DNA of 31,072 bases from Oscillospiraceae bacterium (GCA_015068055.1 SVLG01000020.1:1-31072); one strand, 5' to 3'. Positions 7,084 through 15,960 are shown, numbered from the stretch's first letter. Notes: generated from the letters alone by a model not told the origin. Numbers and translations are program-made.

Positions 7084-8292
7084 TCACTGTACTGCTCCGC
7101 GTGCACGCAATCCGAGGATTTCCTCCTCGCTGTAACCGTAGGCACGCAGGACTTCGTCGGTCTGCTCGCCGGGCAGGGGGGCAAACTTTGTGGGTTTGCT
7201 CTCCACCGAAGCCAGACGGACCGGCTGACAGGGCATGACACAGGTCTCGCCGTTGCGGAAGCGATACTCCTCCACAAAGCCGTTGGCCCAGGCCTGCTCA
7301 TCTTCGGCCACATCCCTGAAATGGGACATGGGCCCGCTGACAATGTCCGCCGCCTTAAAAAGCGCCGTCCACTCGTCGAGATTCTTTGCCAGAAACGCCC
7401 GCTGGAAGATGGCCGAAAGCTCCGCATTGTGCTTTGTTTTCGTCATCAGATCCACAACGCCCAGCGCACGGACTTCCTCGGCGATTCCCAGGATATTGTA
7501 AATCTTCTGGGCATCGCGGTTATAGTCCAGTGCCATCAGAACGAACCATTGTCCGTCCTTGCACATGTATTTACTGGTCAGCGCGCCTTCCATCTCCCGG
7601 GTCATGGGGAAGGGCTTATTATACTTGGCCTCCGCCTTGATGACCATGAGACCCATGGTCCAGACAGCCGCGCCGTACAGGGACGACTTCACGATCTCAC
7701 CCCTGCCGGTCTTCTCCCGGTTATACAGGGCCGTCATCAAACCGGCCACCAGGATACAGCCGGCTACGCAGTCGCCCACACCGGAGGGGGTGCAAACGGG
7801 ATAACTGGAAAGGTTGGCCTCCGCCATATCCAGCTGAAAGCCGGAGCGAACCCAGAAGGCCATGCTGTCAAACCCGGCGGTATCGGCGTCCGGTCCCTTA
7901 TCGCCGTAACCGTTTACCACACCGTAAATCAGCCGGGGAAAGCGGGCACACAGCGTTTCACCGTCCAGCCCGAGCTTTTTGAGAGACTTGCTTCTGGTAT
8001 TGGTAACAAACACATCCGCGGTTTCCAGCATGCGCATAAGCAGCGCAAAGCCGTCTTTGTCCTTGATGTTGATGCAGATGCTGCTCTTGCCGGCATTGCA
8101 CATATCAAAGAGCGGGTTTTCTTCATCACCGCGCTGGATATTCGCCTTGCAATTGTTGCGCCAGACGTCTCCCCCAAAGGCCTCGATCTTGATGACCGTT
8201 GCCCCCAGAGCAGAAAGGATTCTGGTGGCACTGGGAGCCGCAACATAGTTTGAAAGTTCGATAACCCGAATTCCTTTCAGCGGCAGACTCAT
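7084..8292 (-). CDS. CaiB/BaiF family CoA-transferase (2-hydroxyacyl-CoA transferase-like)
   Basis: This 402-residue family III CoA-transferase should move CoA between an acyl-CoA donor and a carboxylic acid. The start ATG at 8292 is preceded by AAAGGAGGAA; longer readings of the frame have no ribosome site. Blocks seen are the N-terminal LKGIRVIELSNYVAAP (5-20), ATVIKIE (31-37), the NTRSK..KKLGLD region (98-110) and GYGDKGPDADTAGFD (128-142). The expected catalytic Asp is Asp174 in GVGDCVAG. The stretch EDEQAWANGF near the C-terminus resembles clostridial phenyllactate and 2-hydroxyisocaproate CoA-transferases (FldA/HadA), which suggests a 2-hydroxy or aromatic acid substrate. It is the last gene of the run, 22 bp after the GDSL gene. 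Confidence 0.9.
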   Translation of the reverse strand: MSLPLKGIRVIELSNYVAAPSATRILSALGATVIKIEAFGGDVWRNNCKANIQRGDEENPLFDMCNAGKSSICINIKDKDGFALLMRMLETADVFVTNTRSKSLKKLGLDGETLCARFPRLIYGVVNGYGDKGPDADTAGFDSMAFWVRSGFQLDMAEANLSSYPVCTPSGVGDCVAGCILVAGLMTALYNREKTGRGEIVKSSLYGAAVWTMGLMVIKAEAKYNKPFPMTREMEGALTSKYMCKDGQWFVLMALDYNRDAQKIYNILGIAEEVRALGVVDLMTKTKHNAELSAIFQRAFLAKNLDEWTALFKAADIVSGPMSHFRDVAEDEQAWANGFVEEYRFRNGETCVMPCQPVRLASVESKPTKFAPLPGEQTDEVLRAYGYSEEEILGLRARGAVQ

Positions 8293-8314
8293 AACTGCAC
8301 TTCCTCCTTTCAAA

Positions 8315-8977
8315 TCATAACGCCTGCAGGAATGCCTGCAACTTACCCGCAATCACGTGATGCCCCGCATCATTGAAATGAAGTCCGTCTGCGGTGTACT
8401 TGTTGCGGTCTTCTTCTCCGTTGGGGTCAATCCCCAGTTCGGTATACAGATCCAACACATCAATGGAGAAATCCCTGGCCGTTTCTTTAATAACATCCAC
8501 GTACGCTTTCAACGGCAAACCGGGATAATATCGGTGAATACTGGTGGATGGCTCCAGATCCCCCTGTCTGCGTGCAGGCGTCATAAACACGATTTTCGCG
8601 TCAGGATACATATTGGTCAGGCGCTCCATCAACCACCTTACCGCTCCACAGAAGGTACCTCTGTCGCTGTCGCCCGGTTTGCCAAACGGTGCGTCTCCGT
8701 GACCGTAGTCATTTGTCCCGCCGTACACGATAACCACATCGGCTTCCGGGTTCATCTTTTCTGCTCTGCCGCAGAAATTCAAATCCCAGCGTGCCTCAGC
8801 GCTCGGCCGGAACTGATGCGCAATTCGGGTTCCGCCCACGCCGTAATTCCGGACTTCCTTCAACCCGCAGCGTGTTTTCAGAATATTGTCATAGCGGTTG
8901 TTGGCAATATCCTCCACGGAAACACCCTCTGTAATGCTGTCACCGAGGAAATTGATTGTCAAACCCTGCAAATTCAT
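8315..8977 (-). CDS. SGNH/GDSL-type hydrolase
   Basis: This 220-residue hydrolase carries the SGNH blocks: GDSITEG (12-18, nucleophile Ser14), NYGVGGTRI (44-52), YGGTNDYGHG (85-94, oxyanion Asn89) and DGLHFNDAGH (197-206, Asp197 and His200). It has no signal peptide, so it acts in the cytoplasm on an imported ester, acetyl or thioester group. The ATG is preceded by GGAGGA. It sits between the SDR gene (28 bp) and the CoA-transferase (22 bp) in the long minus-strand run, which suggests deacylation of the imported compound or of an intermediate. The exact substrate cannot be told from sequence. Confidence 0.9.
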   Translation of the reverse strand: MNLQGLTINFLGDSITEGVSVEDIANNRYDNILKTRCGLKEVRNYGVGGTRIAHQFRPSAEARWDLNFCGRAEKMNPEADVVIVYGGTNDYGHGDAPFGKPGDSDRGTFCGAVRWLMERLTNMYPDAKIVFMTPARRQGDLEPSTSIHRYYPGLPLKAYVDVIKETARDFSIDVLDLYTELGIDPNGEEDRNKYTADGLHFNDAGHHVIAGKLQAFLQAL

Positions 8978-9005
8978 TGCATATCCTCCACTACAGCAAT
9001 GCTCG

Positions 9006-9740
9006 TTATGTCTTATAGCCGCCGTTCACCGGCAGGACAATGCCGTTGACAAAGCTGGAATCGTCGCTGGCCAGGAAGAGCGCCGCGTTGGCCAGCTCCT
9101 CCACGCTGCCCAGACGCTGCATGGGGATATTGGAGAGGAGGCGCTGCATGTTCGCCTCGGGAATGCTGCGCTGCATATCGGTGTCGATGCCGGCCGGGGC
9201 AATGGCGTTGACCGTGATGCCCTTTCTGCCGGACTCCTTGGCCAGAGACTTGGTAAAGCCCTCCACGGCGGCCTTGCTGGCCGCATAGTTGGTCTGGCCC
9301 ACGTTGCCGTTGGCAGAGACAGAGGAAAGGTTAACGATTTTGCCGTAGTTCTGCTCTCTCATATGAGGGATTACGTACTTGCAGCAGTGGTAGGTGCCGT
9401 TGAGGTTAACGTTGATGACCTGATGCCACTGATCGCCGGTCATCTTATGGAACATGGCGTCGCGGATGATACCGGCGTTATTCACCAGAATGTCGATCCG
9501 CCCGAAGGCAGCGAGCACCTGCTCCACGGCGGCCTTAACCTGTTCCTCGTCCGCCACGTCACACTTGATAGCCAGCACATTTCCGCCCATCTCCCGGGCG
9601 GTTTTTTCGGCCAGAGCCAGATCGTACTCCAGAATGGCCACGCCCTCAGCCTGTTCTTCCACAAACTTCTTAGCAATTGCGGCGCCGAGTCCCTTTCCGC
9701 CGCCGGTAACAATGGCATACTTGCCGCTCAGTCTGTTCAT
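9006..9740 (-). CDS. SDR-family 3-hydroxyacyl dehydrogenase / FabG-like oxidoreductase
   Basis: This 244-residue classical short-chain dehydrogenase has the nucleotide-binding TGGGKGLG (12-19), the NNAG motif (87-90), active-site Ser139/140 in NLSSVSANG and Tyr152-x3-Lys156 in NYAASKAAVEG. Asp40 at the end of the second strand favours NAD(H) over NADP(H), suggesting an oxidative catabolic role rather than fatty acid synthesis. It is annotated as FabG-like only by fold. In this operon, with two thiolase-like proteins and a CoA-transferase, oxidation of a 3-hydroxyacyl-CoA to a 3-oxoacyl-CoA is a reasonable inference. The ribosome site GGAGGA precedes the ATG. Confidence 0.9.
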   Translation of the reverse strand: MNRLSGKYAIVTGGGKGLGAAIAKKFVEEQAEGVAILEYDLALAEKTAREMGGNVLAIKCDVADEEQVKAAVEQVLAAFGRIDILVNNAGIIRDAMFHKMTGDQWHQVINVNLNGTYHCCKYVIPHMREQNYGKIVNLSSVSANGNVGQTNYAASKAAVEGFTKSLAKESGRKGITVNAIAPAGIDTDMQRSIPEANMQRLLSNIPMQRLGSVEELANAALFLASDDSSFVNGIVLPVNGGYKT

Positions 9741-9770
9741 GATCGTTCCTCCGTATGGTTAAAGATTCTT

Positions 9771-11225
9771 TTAAACCTTTCCCTTCCAGACGCGGAAGGG
9801 GAAGCCCTGGGGATACGGCACATTGTAGCCGGGCATCGGCACCGGAATCATCGCCCGGGCAATGGTGCCGAAGGACGCGCGATAGTGAATGGATGATTTC
9901 GCCACCAGCAGCCGCTGCTCCTCGGGGGTAATTCCGTGGGCGCGGAAAACTTCCAAATCGAAGGGCTGCACAGGCAGCGACGTGACGATGACATAGTTGC
10001 CGCCGATTTCCAGAACCGCCGTTTTGCCCATGCAGTAGCGTTTGCCGTGGCTCATTACCCCCTTGGCGGTGTAGTAGCCGTCCGTCAGTGCACACACATA
10101 GGCCGTTACGCTGAGAGGCCCGCCGGAATACACCGGGTCGCTCCAGCCGCCCAGCTGCAGCTCCACCGTGGCCCCGACGCCTGCTCTTTCGCAGGCCAAA
10201 ACGCTGACCGGGTCCACCAGAATGGCCAGCGCACAGCCGCTCATCCCCCGTTCCAGAATGCGCCGCAGGATGTGAGTGGTGTTGCCCATACCGCCTCCAC
10301 CCGGGTTATCCGATGTGTCGGCGATTACCAGCGGCTTGTCCGCCGGCTGCAGGGCCAGATCAAGGGCCTCGTCCAGCGTGGGGTATTCCTCAAAGATTTT
10401 ATCCTTCTCCCGTTCTATGACGGCGCGCAGCTCGTCTGCGGCGCGCTCCGCCGCTTCGCGATCGCCGTCTGCAATCGCCAGCACCGCCATGCCCAGCTCC
10501 TCGATATCCGAGGCGAAAAAGCCGTGGGTAAAGCGGACGCAAAGCATACCGGACTTGCTCTGCAGGGCCTCCGCGGTATCGTAGAGCGGCCGGATCTCGG
10601 CCCGCTCCGTGGGGAACAGGGGCAGCAGATGCGGAATTTTCCGGAAGGCCATCACCGGCCGGATCCGTCCGTCCATGGCATCGACCAGAATCCGGGCCGC
10701 CACCTGCGCCGTCGCATAGGCGTCGATATGCGGATAATGCTCATAGGGAACAAGCGCCGTGGCGCAGCGGGCCATCTTCTCCGTCACGTTGGCGTGCAGA
10801 TCCAGCGACGCCACAATGGGTACGTCCCAGCCCAGCTTCTCCCGGAGGATCTCCAGCAGGTCGCCCTCCGCGTCCGGATGGCCCTGCGCCGCCATGGCGC
10901 CGTGGAAAAGGATCATTACGCCGTCAAAGGCTCCCTTTTCCCGGATGGCTTCCTCCGTGCGGGCCACCACAAAGTCAAACACTTCCCCGGTCACCGGGCC
11001 CGAAGGGTTGGCAAACATGCTCACCGTGGGGATGATCTCAATGTCCGGGTATTGTTCTATCACATCAAGGGCACCGGTTATATCCAGGCCCGGGGCCCGG
11101 GGCCCCTTCAGAATGTCCTCACCCAGCACGAAGGTGGATTCTTTATATCTGTCCAGATTTGCAAGCACCGGGCAGAGTGAATTGGTCTCGTGCTGAAATT
11201 TAAAAAGCAAAACCTTTCTGACCAC
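9771..11225 (-). CDS. M81-family metallohydrolase (MlrC/microcystinase C-like)
   Basis: This protein of about 484 residues matches the M81/DUF1485 family, whose known member MlrC is a zinc enzyme cleaving linear microcystin products. The N-terminal FKFQHETNSL, ILFHGAM (about 106-111), SLDLHANVT (Asp142, His144) and PYEHYPHID (His163, His166) are the conserved regions that hold the metal; the C-terminal half has SDNPGGGGMGNTT. The frame opens with TTG then GTG. GTG (11225) is preferred because GGGGAGG lies 7 nt before it. There is no signal peptide. It follows the ABC receptor gene after 181 bp and precedes the SDR by 30 bp, so it probably hydrolyses the imported amide- or peptide-like substrate. 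The substrate is unknown. Confidence 0.88.
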   Translation of the reverse strand: MVRKVLLFKFQHETNSLCPVLANLDRYKESTFVLGEDILKGPRAPGLDITGALDVIEQYPDIEIIPTVSMFANPSGPVTGEVFDFVVARTEEAIREKGAFDGVMILFHGAMAAQGHPDAEGDLLEILREKLGWDVPIVASLDLHANVTEKMARCATALVPYEHYPHIDAYATAQVAARILVDAMDGRIRPVMAFRKIPHLLPLFPTERAEIRPLYDTAEALQSKSGMLCVRFTHGFFASDIEELGMAVLAIADGDREAAERAADELRAVIEREKDKIFEEYPTLDEALDLALQPADKPLVIADTSDNPGGGGMGNTTHILRRILERGMSGCALAILVDPVSVLACERAGVGATVELQLGGWSDPVYSGGPLSVTAYVCALTDGYYTAKGVMSHGKRYCMGKTAVLEIGGNYVIVTSLPVQPFDLEVFRAHGITPEEQRLLVAKSSIHYRASFGTIARAMIPVPMPGYNVPYPQGFPFRVWKGKV

Positions 11226-11251
11226 CAAAGCGCCTCCCCAATCTATCGTTT

Positions 11252-11265
11252 ACGGGTCAACCCGT
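11252..11265. promoter_or_regulatory. Palindromic operator-like site upstream of the M81 gene
   Basis: The 14-bp near-palindrome ACGGGTCAACCCGT has two 6-bp arms and a 2-bp centre, and lies about 26 bp upstream of the M81 start. It has the size of a regulator operator. No regulator in the window can be tied to it. The arms could instead form a small RNA hairpin. Confidence 0.35.
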
Positions 11266-11323
11266 TTTGTTCTCGAAGTTATGTTTTTTAAATCCGTGGT
11301 TTATAAATGTATCATGTCATTTT

Positions 11324-11364
11324 GAACAGTCAATGGGGACAGGCCCCATTGACTGTTCTTTTTT
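11324..11364 (+). terminator. Strong terminator-like hairpin in plus orientation between two minus-strand genes
   Basis: A perfect 15-bp stem (11324-11338 with 11344-11358) closes a 5-nt loop and is followed by TTTTTT on the plus strand only. Both neighbouring genes are on the minus strand, where the hairpin has no T run. On the minus-strand transcript it would be a stable intercistronic stem-loop between the receptor gene and the M81 gene. As a terminator it would only stop antisense transcription. Confidence 0.6.
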
Positions 11365-11406
11365 GAAGGAGACTAGAAATTTGCGAAGAAAACGTATTTT
11401 GAATGA

Positions 11407-13026
11407 TTACTTCCAGTTCCAGTCGTAGACATGGAAGAAGGAAACGCCCCACTCGACTTCCAGCTCGGGCACAGCAACGTAGCTGTTGTGGCGGTGGAAC
11501 ATGGAGTAGTAGTAAGCATCGTCCTTAACGGCAGTCCAGAATTCCTTCCACAGCTCGTTACGCTTGACGGGATCGGGCTCAGAGCTGGCAGCAGCACCGA
11601 GTTCCTGAGTCTTGCTCTCGGGCAGGCCCCACTCTTCCTGCGTGTGGGTGGGATCGGAACCGTCGAAGCGCTTAATATAACGGTCATAGAAGTCCTGGCT
11701 GTCGACCTTGACGTTCTCGCCAAAGATGAGGAGGTCCATATGATCGGGATCGGTACGACGGTACCAGAGATCCTGAACGTTAGCCTGCTCATAGGTGTAC
11801 ACTTCAAAGACCATGCCGGCCTGACGCAGCATTTCCTGAACAACGGGAGCGTCGGTGGCGTAGGGCTCGGTGGTGATGGTGATGATGTTGCCCATGGGGA
11901 TACCGGCGTCGATTTCAGCCTCGGTGTAACCGGCCTCCAGAAGGAGCTCTCTGGACTTTTCGGGGTTGTAGTTGTAGTAGTCGTCGAAGGAGACACCACC
12001 ACCGACCATGCCTTCTTCAGCCCAGTTCTTGGAGACGATGCCATAGCCGTTTACGGCAGCGTTCATGACGGCCTCATTGTCGATGGCATAGAGAATGGCC
12101 TGACGGACGCGGACATCAGGGATGCTGTGGTTGCTGAGGCCGATCCAGTTGCTATGCACGGAGGGGATCATCAGGATCTGGTACTTGCCGGTAGCCTCAA
12201 ACTCTTCCACGTTGGCGAAAGGAATGGCAACGATGTCGAACTGGCCACCCTCGAAGCCAACCAGACGGGTGGAGGAGTCGGTCAGGTAGGTCCACTTGAT
12301 GCCGTCGATGGCGGCGCGGCCACGGTAGTAGTTGTCGTAAGCCATGGTGATGGAGACGCCGTCGGTGTCAACCTCGGTGTACATGTAGGGACCGGTGCCG
12401 ATGGAGTACTCGGGGGTAAGGAAGGCCTGATCACCGGCAGCTTCCACGTTGGCCTTGCTGACGATCTTGCACTCACCCAGCTTCAGCAGGGGGATAACGG
12501 TGGTGCCGTTGGTATGAAGACGAACGGTGCCCTCATCCAGAGCCTCCCAGGACTCAAAAGCGTTGAGGTAGGACTTATACTTTGCAGAAGCAAGGATACG
12601 GTCAAAGGAGAAGACCACGTCTTCCGCGGTGACCTTGTCGCCGTTGTGGAAGGTGACGGCGGGGTTGATTTTGAAGTCGATGTAGCTGTCGTCCTCAGCG
12701 AACTCCCAGCTCTCGGCCACGCGGGGGTAAGCCTCGCCGGTCTTCTCATCGTACCAGATCAGGCCTTCATAGACCTGATAGGTCTGATACTGGCCCTCAA
12801 GCTGAGTAACTTCGTGGGGGTCAACATTCGTCAGGGCCACGCCGGTGGTCATGCTCAGCAGACGGCCCTCGTTGGGATTGCCGCTCTCGGTCTCGGCGGG
12901 AGCCTCGGCAGCGGGTGCCTGGGCTGCGGGAGCCTCGGCAGCGGGAGTCTCAGTACTGCTGCCGCCGCAGGCGACGAGAGCAAGAACCATGACGAGCGCA
13001 AGGATAAGTGAGATTGCCTTTTTCAT
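11407..13026 (-). CDS. Family 5 extracellular solute-binding lipoprotein of the Dpp/Opp-type importer
   Basis: This 539-residue receptor starts with a lipoprotein signal peptide: MKK, a hydrophobic core and the lipobox LVAC with Cys20 as the lipidated residue. A low-complexity Ala/Pro/Glu linker (about 25-48) precedes the SBP_bac_5 fold, with the family blocks SWEFAEDDSYIDFKINPAVTFHNGD and DVVFSFDRIL (roughly 105-145) and the GTGPY motif (about 215). The receptor is tethered outside the membrane and delivers ligand to the permeases encoded just upstream. Family 5 receptors take peptides, nickel, opines and other small compounds; the ligand is not readable. A strong AAGGAGGAA ribosome site suggests high expression. 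It is the last gene of the transporter block, which is a less usual position. Confidence 0.93.
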   Translation of the reverse strand: MKKAISLILALVMVLALVACGGSSTETPAAEAPAAQAPAAEAPAETESGNPNEGRLLSMTTGVALTNVDPHEVTQLEGQYQTYQVYEGLIWYDEKTGEAYPRVAESWEFAEDDSYIDFKINPAVTFHNGDKVTAEDVVFSFDRILASAKYKSYLNAFESWEALDEGTVRLHTNGTTVIPLLKLGECKIVSKANVEAAGDQAFLTPEYSIGTGPYMYTEVDTDGVSITMAYDNYYRGRAAIDGIKWTYLTDSSTRLVGFEGGQFDIVAIPFANVEEFEATGKYQILMIPSVHSNWIGLSNHSIPDVRVRQAILYAIDNEAVMNAAVNGYGIVSKNWAEEGMVGGGVSFDDYYNYNPEKSRELLLEAGYTEAEIDAGIPMGNIITITTEPYATDAPVVQEMLRQAGMVFEVYTYEQANVQDLWYRRTDPDHMDLLIFGENVKVDSQDFYDRYIKRFDGSDPTHTQEEWGLPESKTQELGAAASSEPDPVKRNELWKEFWTAVKDDAYYYSMFHRHNSYVAVPELEVEWGVSFFHVYDWNWK

Positions 13027-13090
13027 CTGTATTCCTCCTTAATTAATATATTCAAACTGTTTCCAGTATGAACCGTGTAATAAGCGGGGA

Positions 13091-14068
13091 TCAGCCCTTC
13101 TTCTCAAAACAGGCCACGTAGTGTCCGGGGGAAACTTCCTCAAAGGGCGGCTGCTCCCGGTGGCAGCGCTCCGTGGCATAGGGACAGCGTGCGGCGAAAC
13201 GGCAGCCGGGCTTGGGGTTGACGGGGCTCGTGATCTCTCCCTTGATGACGTGGATTTTCTTGGTGCGCATGGAGAGGTCGGCCACGGGCAGGGCCTCCAG
13301 CAGAGCCTGGGTATAGGGGTGGATGGGATGGTCAAAGAGCTCGTCGGTTTCGCACCACTCAATGCACTGGCCCAGATACATAACCATGATCTGGTCGGAG
13401 ATGTGCTTGACCACGGAAAGGTCGTGGGTAATGAACATATAGGCCAGCTTCTGCTGCTCCTGAATATCCATCAGCAGGTTCAGGATCTGGGCCTGAATGG
13501 ATACGTCCAGAGCAGACACCGGCTCGTCGCAGACGACGAACTCGGGACCCAGAGAGAGCGCACGGGCCACGCCGATACGCTGGCGGCGGCCGCCGTCCAG
13601 CTCGTGGGGATAGACCCGACCGAAACGGTGGTCCAGACCCACCACGTCCATCAGGTGGTACACTTCCTCGCTGGCGGCCTTGGTACTGCGTACCTTTTTC
13701 GCCACGATCATGTACTCGGCGATCAGCTCCTCCACCGTCATACGGGGGTTGAGAGAGGAATAGGGATCCTGGAAGATGATCTGCATCTGGCTCCGCAGCT
13801 CCTTCATGCGGCTCTTGGAGGCATTGCAGATATTCTCGCCCTTGAACAGCACCTCGCCGCTGGTGGGCTTGAGAAGCTGCAGGATGGTACGGCCCAGCGT
13901 GGACTTGCCGCAGCCGGACTCGCCCACCACGCCGATGGTCTTGCCGGGGAACAGCTTCATGTTGATGCCGTCCACGGCGTGCAGCTGCGCATTCTTACCC
14001 ACATCGAAGTATTTTTTCAGATCTCTGGTTTCAATAAGGGGAGTGCTGGCATTATTCACATGTTCCAT
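13091..14068 (-). CDS. ABC transporter ATP-binding subunit (DppF/OppF type) with altered signature motif
   Basis: This 325-residue ATPase has Walker A GESGCGKST (49-57), Q-loop IIFQDPYSSLNP (97-108), Walker B VVCDEPVSALD (178-188), the H-loop ITHDLS and the C-terminal oligopeptide-transporter domain with paired Cys (GCRFAARCPYATERC). The signature motif, usually LSGGQ, reads LDGGR (157-161), with Asp158 in place of the Ser that contacts ATP across the dimer. One of the two composite ATP sites in the DppD/DppF pair may therefore be degenerate. The partner ATPase has a normal signature. The ATG follows TAAGGAGGA and lies 11 bp after the dppD-like gene. Confidence 0.93.
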   Translation of the reverse strand: MEHVNNASTPLIETRDLKKYFDVGKNAQLHAVDGINMKLFPGKTIGVVGESGCGKSTLGRTILQLLKPTSGEVLFKGENICNASKSRMKELRSQMQIIFQDPYSSLNPRMTVEELIAEYMIVAKKVRSTKAASEEVYHLMDVVGLDHRFGRVYPHELDGGRRQRIGVARALSLGPEFVVCDEPVSALDVSIQAQILNLLMDIQEQQKLAYMFITHDLSVVKHISDQIMVMYLGQCIEWCETDELFDHPIHPYTQALLEALPVADLSMRTKKIHVIKGEITSPVNPKPGCRFAARCPYATERCHREQPPFEEVSPGHYVACFEKKG

Positions 14069-14079
14069 ATGGCTCCTCC

Positions 14080-15051
14080 TTACTCAAAGCGGTTGCACAT
14101 GATTTTGTGCGTGCCTTCGGTATAGACGGCCGGGTGTTCCTTCCGGCAGCGCTCGGTAACATAGGGGCAGCGGTCTGCAAAGCGGCAGCCGGTCACCTGC
14201 ACCGTGGGATCCGGCATAAGACCGGCAATGGGATGCAGACGGTCGGACTTTTCCTTGATGTTGGGGATGGCGCCGAAAAGACCCTCGGTGTAGGGATGGT
14301 GTTTCTCACCCTCAAAGAGGTCCTTGGCCGTGCCGAACTCAACGATCTCGCCGGCATACATCACGGCCACCTCGTCGCAGATGAGCGCCACAATGCCGAA
14401 GTCATGGGTGATCATGACCATGGAGGTGCCGCGCTGGTCGATCAGATCACGCATCAACATCAGCACCTGGGCCTGAATGGTCACGTCCAGAGCCGTGGTG
14501 GGTTCGTCGGCAATGAGCAGCTCCGGCTCACAGGCCAGGGCCATGGCGATGCACACGCGCTGCTTCATGCCGCCGGAGAACTGGTTGGGATAGTCATTCT
14601 TCCGCTCGGGGGGGATGTTCACCAGCTTGAGCATCTCCTCCACCCGTTCTTCGATCTGCGCCTTGCTCAGCTTTCCGCTGTTGTGGTAGACGATGGACTC
14701 GGCAATCTGCTCACCGACGGTCATAATGGGGTTGAGAGAACTCATGGGATCCTGGAAGATCATGGAGACCTTGTCGCCTCTCATCTGCTCCAGTTCCTTA
14801 TTGCTCATGGCGTAGACGTCCTTGCCGTCCAGAAGCACCTGACCACTGGTCACTTTTGCCGTGCGATCCGGCAAAAGGTGGAGGATGGAGCGGGCGGTGG
14901 TGGTCTTGCCGGCCCCCGTCTCACCCACCAGCCCCAGGGTCTTGCCCCGCTTGACGGAAAGATCGATGCCGTTGATGGCGTATACGGTTTCCAGATCCGT
15001 TTTGTACATGACGCTCAGGTCATGGATCTCCAAAATATTCTGATTGTCCAT
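14080..15051 (-). CDS. ABC transporter ATP-binding subunit (DppD/OppD type)
   Basis: This 323-residue ATPase of the dipeptide/oligopeptide importer class has Walker [10 protein letters not shown] (43-51), Q-loop [12 protein letters not shown] (97-108), a canonical signature FSGGMKQR (158-165), Walker [13 protein letters not shown] (178-189) and the H-loop ITHDFG. The C-terminal extension with [15 protein letters not shown] is typical of OppD/DppD. It pairs with the downstream DppF-like ATPase and energises the two permeases encoded just upstream. The ribosome site GGAGGAA precedes the ATG; the gap to the dppC-like gene is 21 bp. Confidence 0.95.
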   Translation of the reverse strand: MDNQNILEIHDLSVMYKTDLETVYAINGIDLSVKRGKTLGLVGETGAGKTTTARSILHLLPDRTAKVTSGQVLLDGKDVYAMSNKELEQMRGDKVSMIFQDPMSSLNPIMTVGEQIAESIVYHNSGKLSKAQIEERVEEMLKLVNIPPERKNDYPNQFSGGMKQRVCIAMALACEPELLIADEPTTALDVTIQAQVLMLMRDLIDQRGTSMVMITHDFGIVALICDEVAVMYAGEIVEFGTAKDLFEGEKHHPYTEGLFGAIPNIKEKSDRLHPIAGLMPDPTVQVTGCRFADRCPYVTERCRKEHPAVYTEGTHKIMCNRFE

Positions 15052-15072
15052 GGTATTCCTCCTTCCTTGGGA

Positions 15073-15960
15073 TCAGTCTCTCAGACGGGGGTCCAGCGCA
15101 TCGCGCAGACCGTCGCCGATCAGGTTGATGGAAAGGGAGGCCAGGATAACCGCAAGGCCGGGGAAGACCATCATGTACACCTGCGTGCGGTAGAAGGCTC
15201 TGGCCATCGAAAGCATGGCGCCCCATTCGGGCGTAGGCTCCTGGAAGCCCAGACCGATAAAGCTCAGGGTGGCGCAGTTGAGGATCGTGCTGGCCACGCC
15301 CATGGTGGCGGATACAATGATCGGGCCCACCGCGTTGGGGATCAGATGCTTGGTAAGAATACGATAGGTGCTGGTGCCGCAGGCGTGGCAGGCTTCCACA
15401 AATTCGTTGTCCACCACGTTCAGCAGCGCCGTACGCACCATACGCGCCTTGGTCGGCACGCCGCTGATGGTCATGGCCACAAAGAGCGAGAATGTACTGG
15501 TTCCCATAGCCGCCACAATGGCCATGCAGAGCAGCAGCATGGGCACGGAGGTAAACACGTCCATAATACGCATCAGCACGGTGTCGATCACGCCGCGGAA
15601 GTATGCCGCCAGCGTGCCGATGAAAATCGCCACAACGGTGGAGGCCACGGTAACGATAAGCGCAATGCCCATGGAGTACTTGGTGCCGTGGACAACGCGG
15701 GCAAAGATATCACGGCCAAGATGGTCGGTGCCAAAGATGTGTTCCGCGCTGGGCGGCTGCTTCATGGCTCTGTAATCCTGCAGATGGACGTTTTCGGGCG
15801 GGGCAATCACGTTGCCGAAAAGGATGACCAGAAGAAACACGCTCAGAATGATCAGACCGAGGAGCGCCAGGCGGTTCTTGGCAAAGCGCTGCCAGATTTC
15901 CTTGTTCTTTCTCATCTGGGGAGACAGCGTTCTTTCCTTTTTCGTTTTGCTGTTTTTCAT
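15073..15960 (-). CDS. ABC transporter permease (DppC/OppC type)
   Basis: A 295-residue membrane permease results from the ATG at 15960, chosen because AAAGGGGTGA lies just upstream; the frame is open further but without a ribosome site and inside the upstream gene. The Lys-rich N-terminus is followed by a long first membrane helix (LALLGLIILSVFLLVILFG), the OppC family GTDHLGRDIFARVVHGT block, four more spans and the ATPase-contacting EAA loop ACHACGTSTYRILTKHLIPNA, written here as ACHACGTS..LIPN. It forms the translocation pore with the DppB-like subunit, whose stop codon is only 4 bp upstream, which implies translational coupling. Confidence 0.94.
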   Translation of the reverse strand: MKNSKTKKERTLSPQMRKNKEIWQRFAKNRLALLGLIILSVFLLVILFGNVIAPPENVHLQDYRAMKQPPSAEHIFGTDHLGRDIFARVVHGTKYSMGIALIVTVASTVVAIFIGTLAAYFRGVIDTVLMRIMDVFTSVPMLLLCMAIVAAMGTSTFSLFVAMTISGVPTKARMVRTALLNVVDNEFVEACHACGTSTYRILTKHLIPNAVGPIIVSATMGVASTILNCATLSFIGLGFQEPTPEWGAMLSMARAFYRTQVYMMVFPGLAVILASLSINLIGDGLRDALDPRLRD

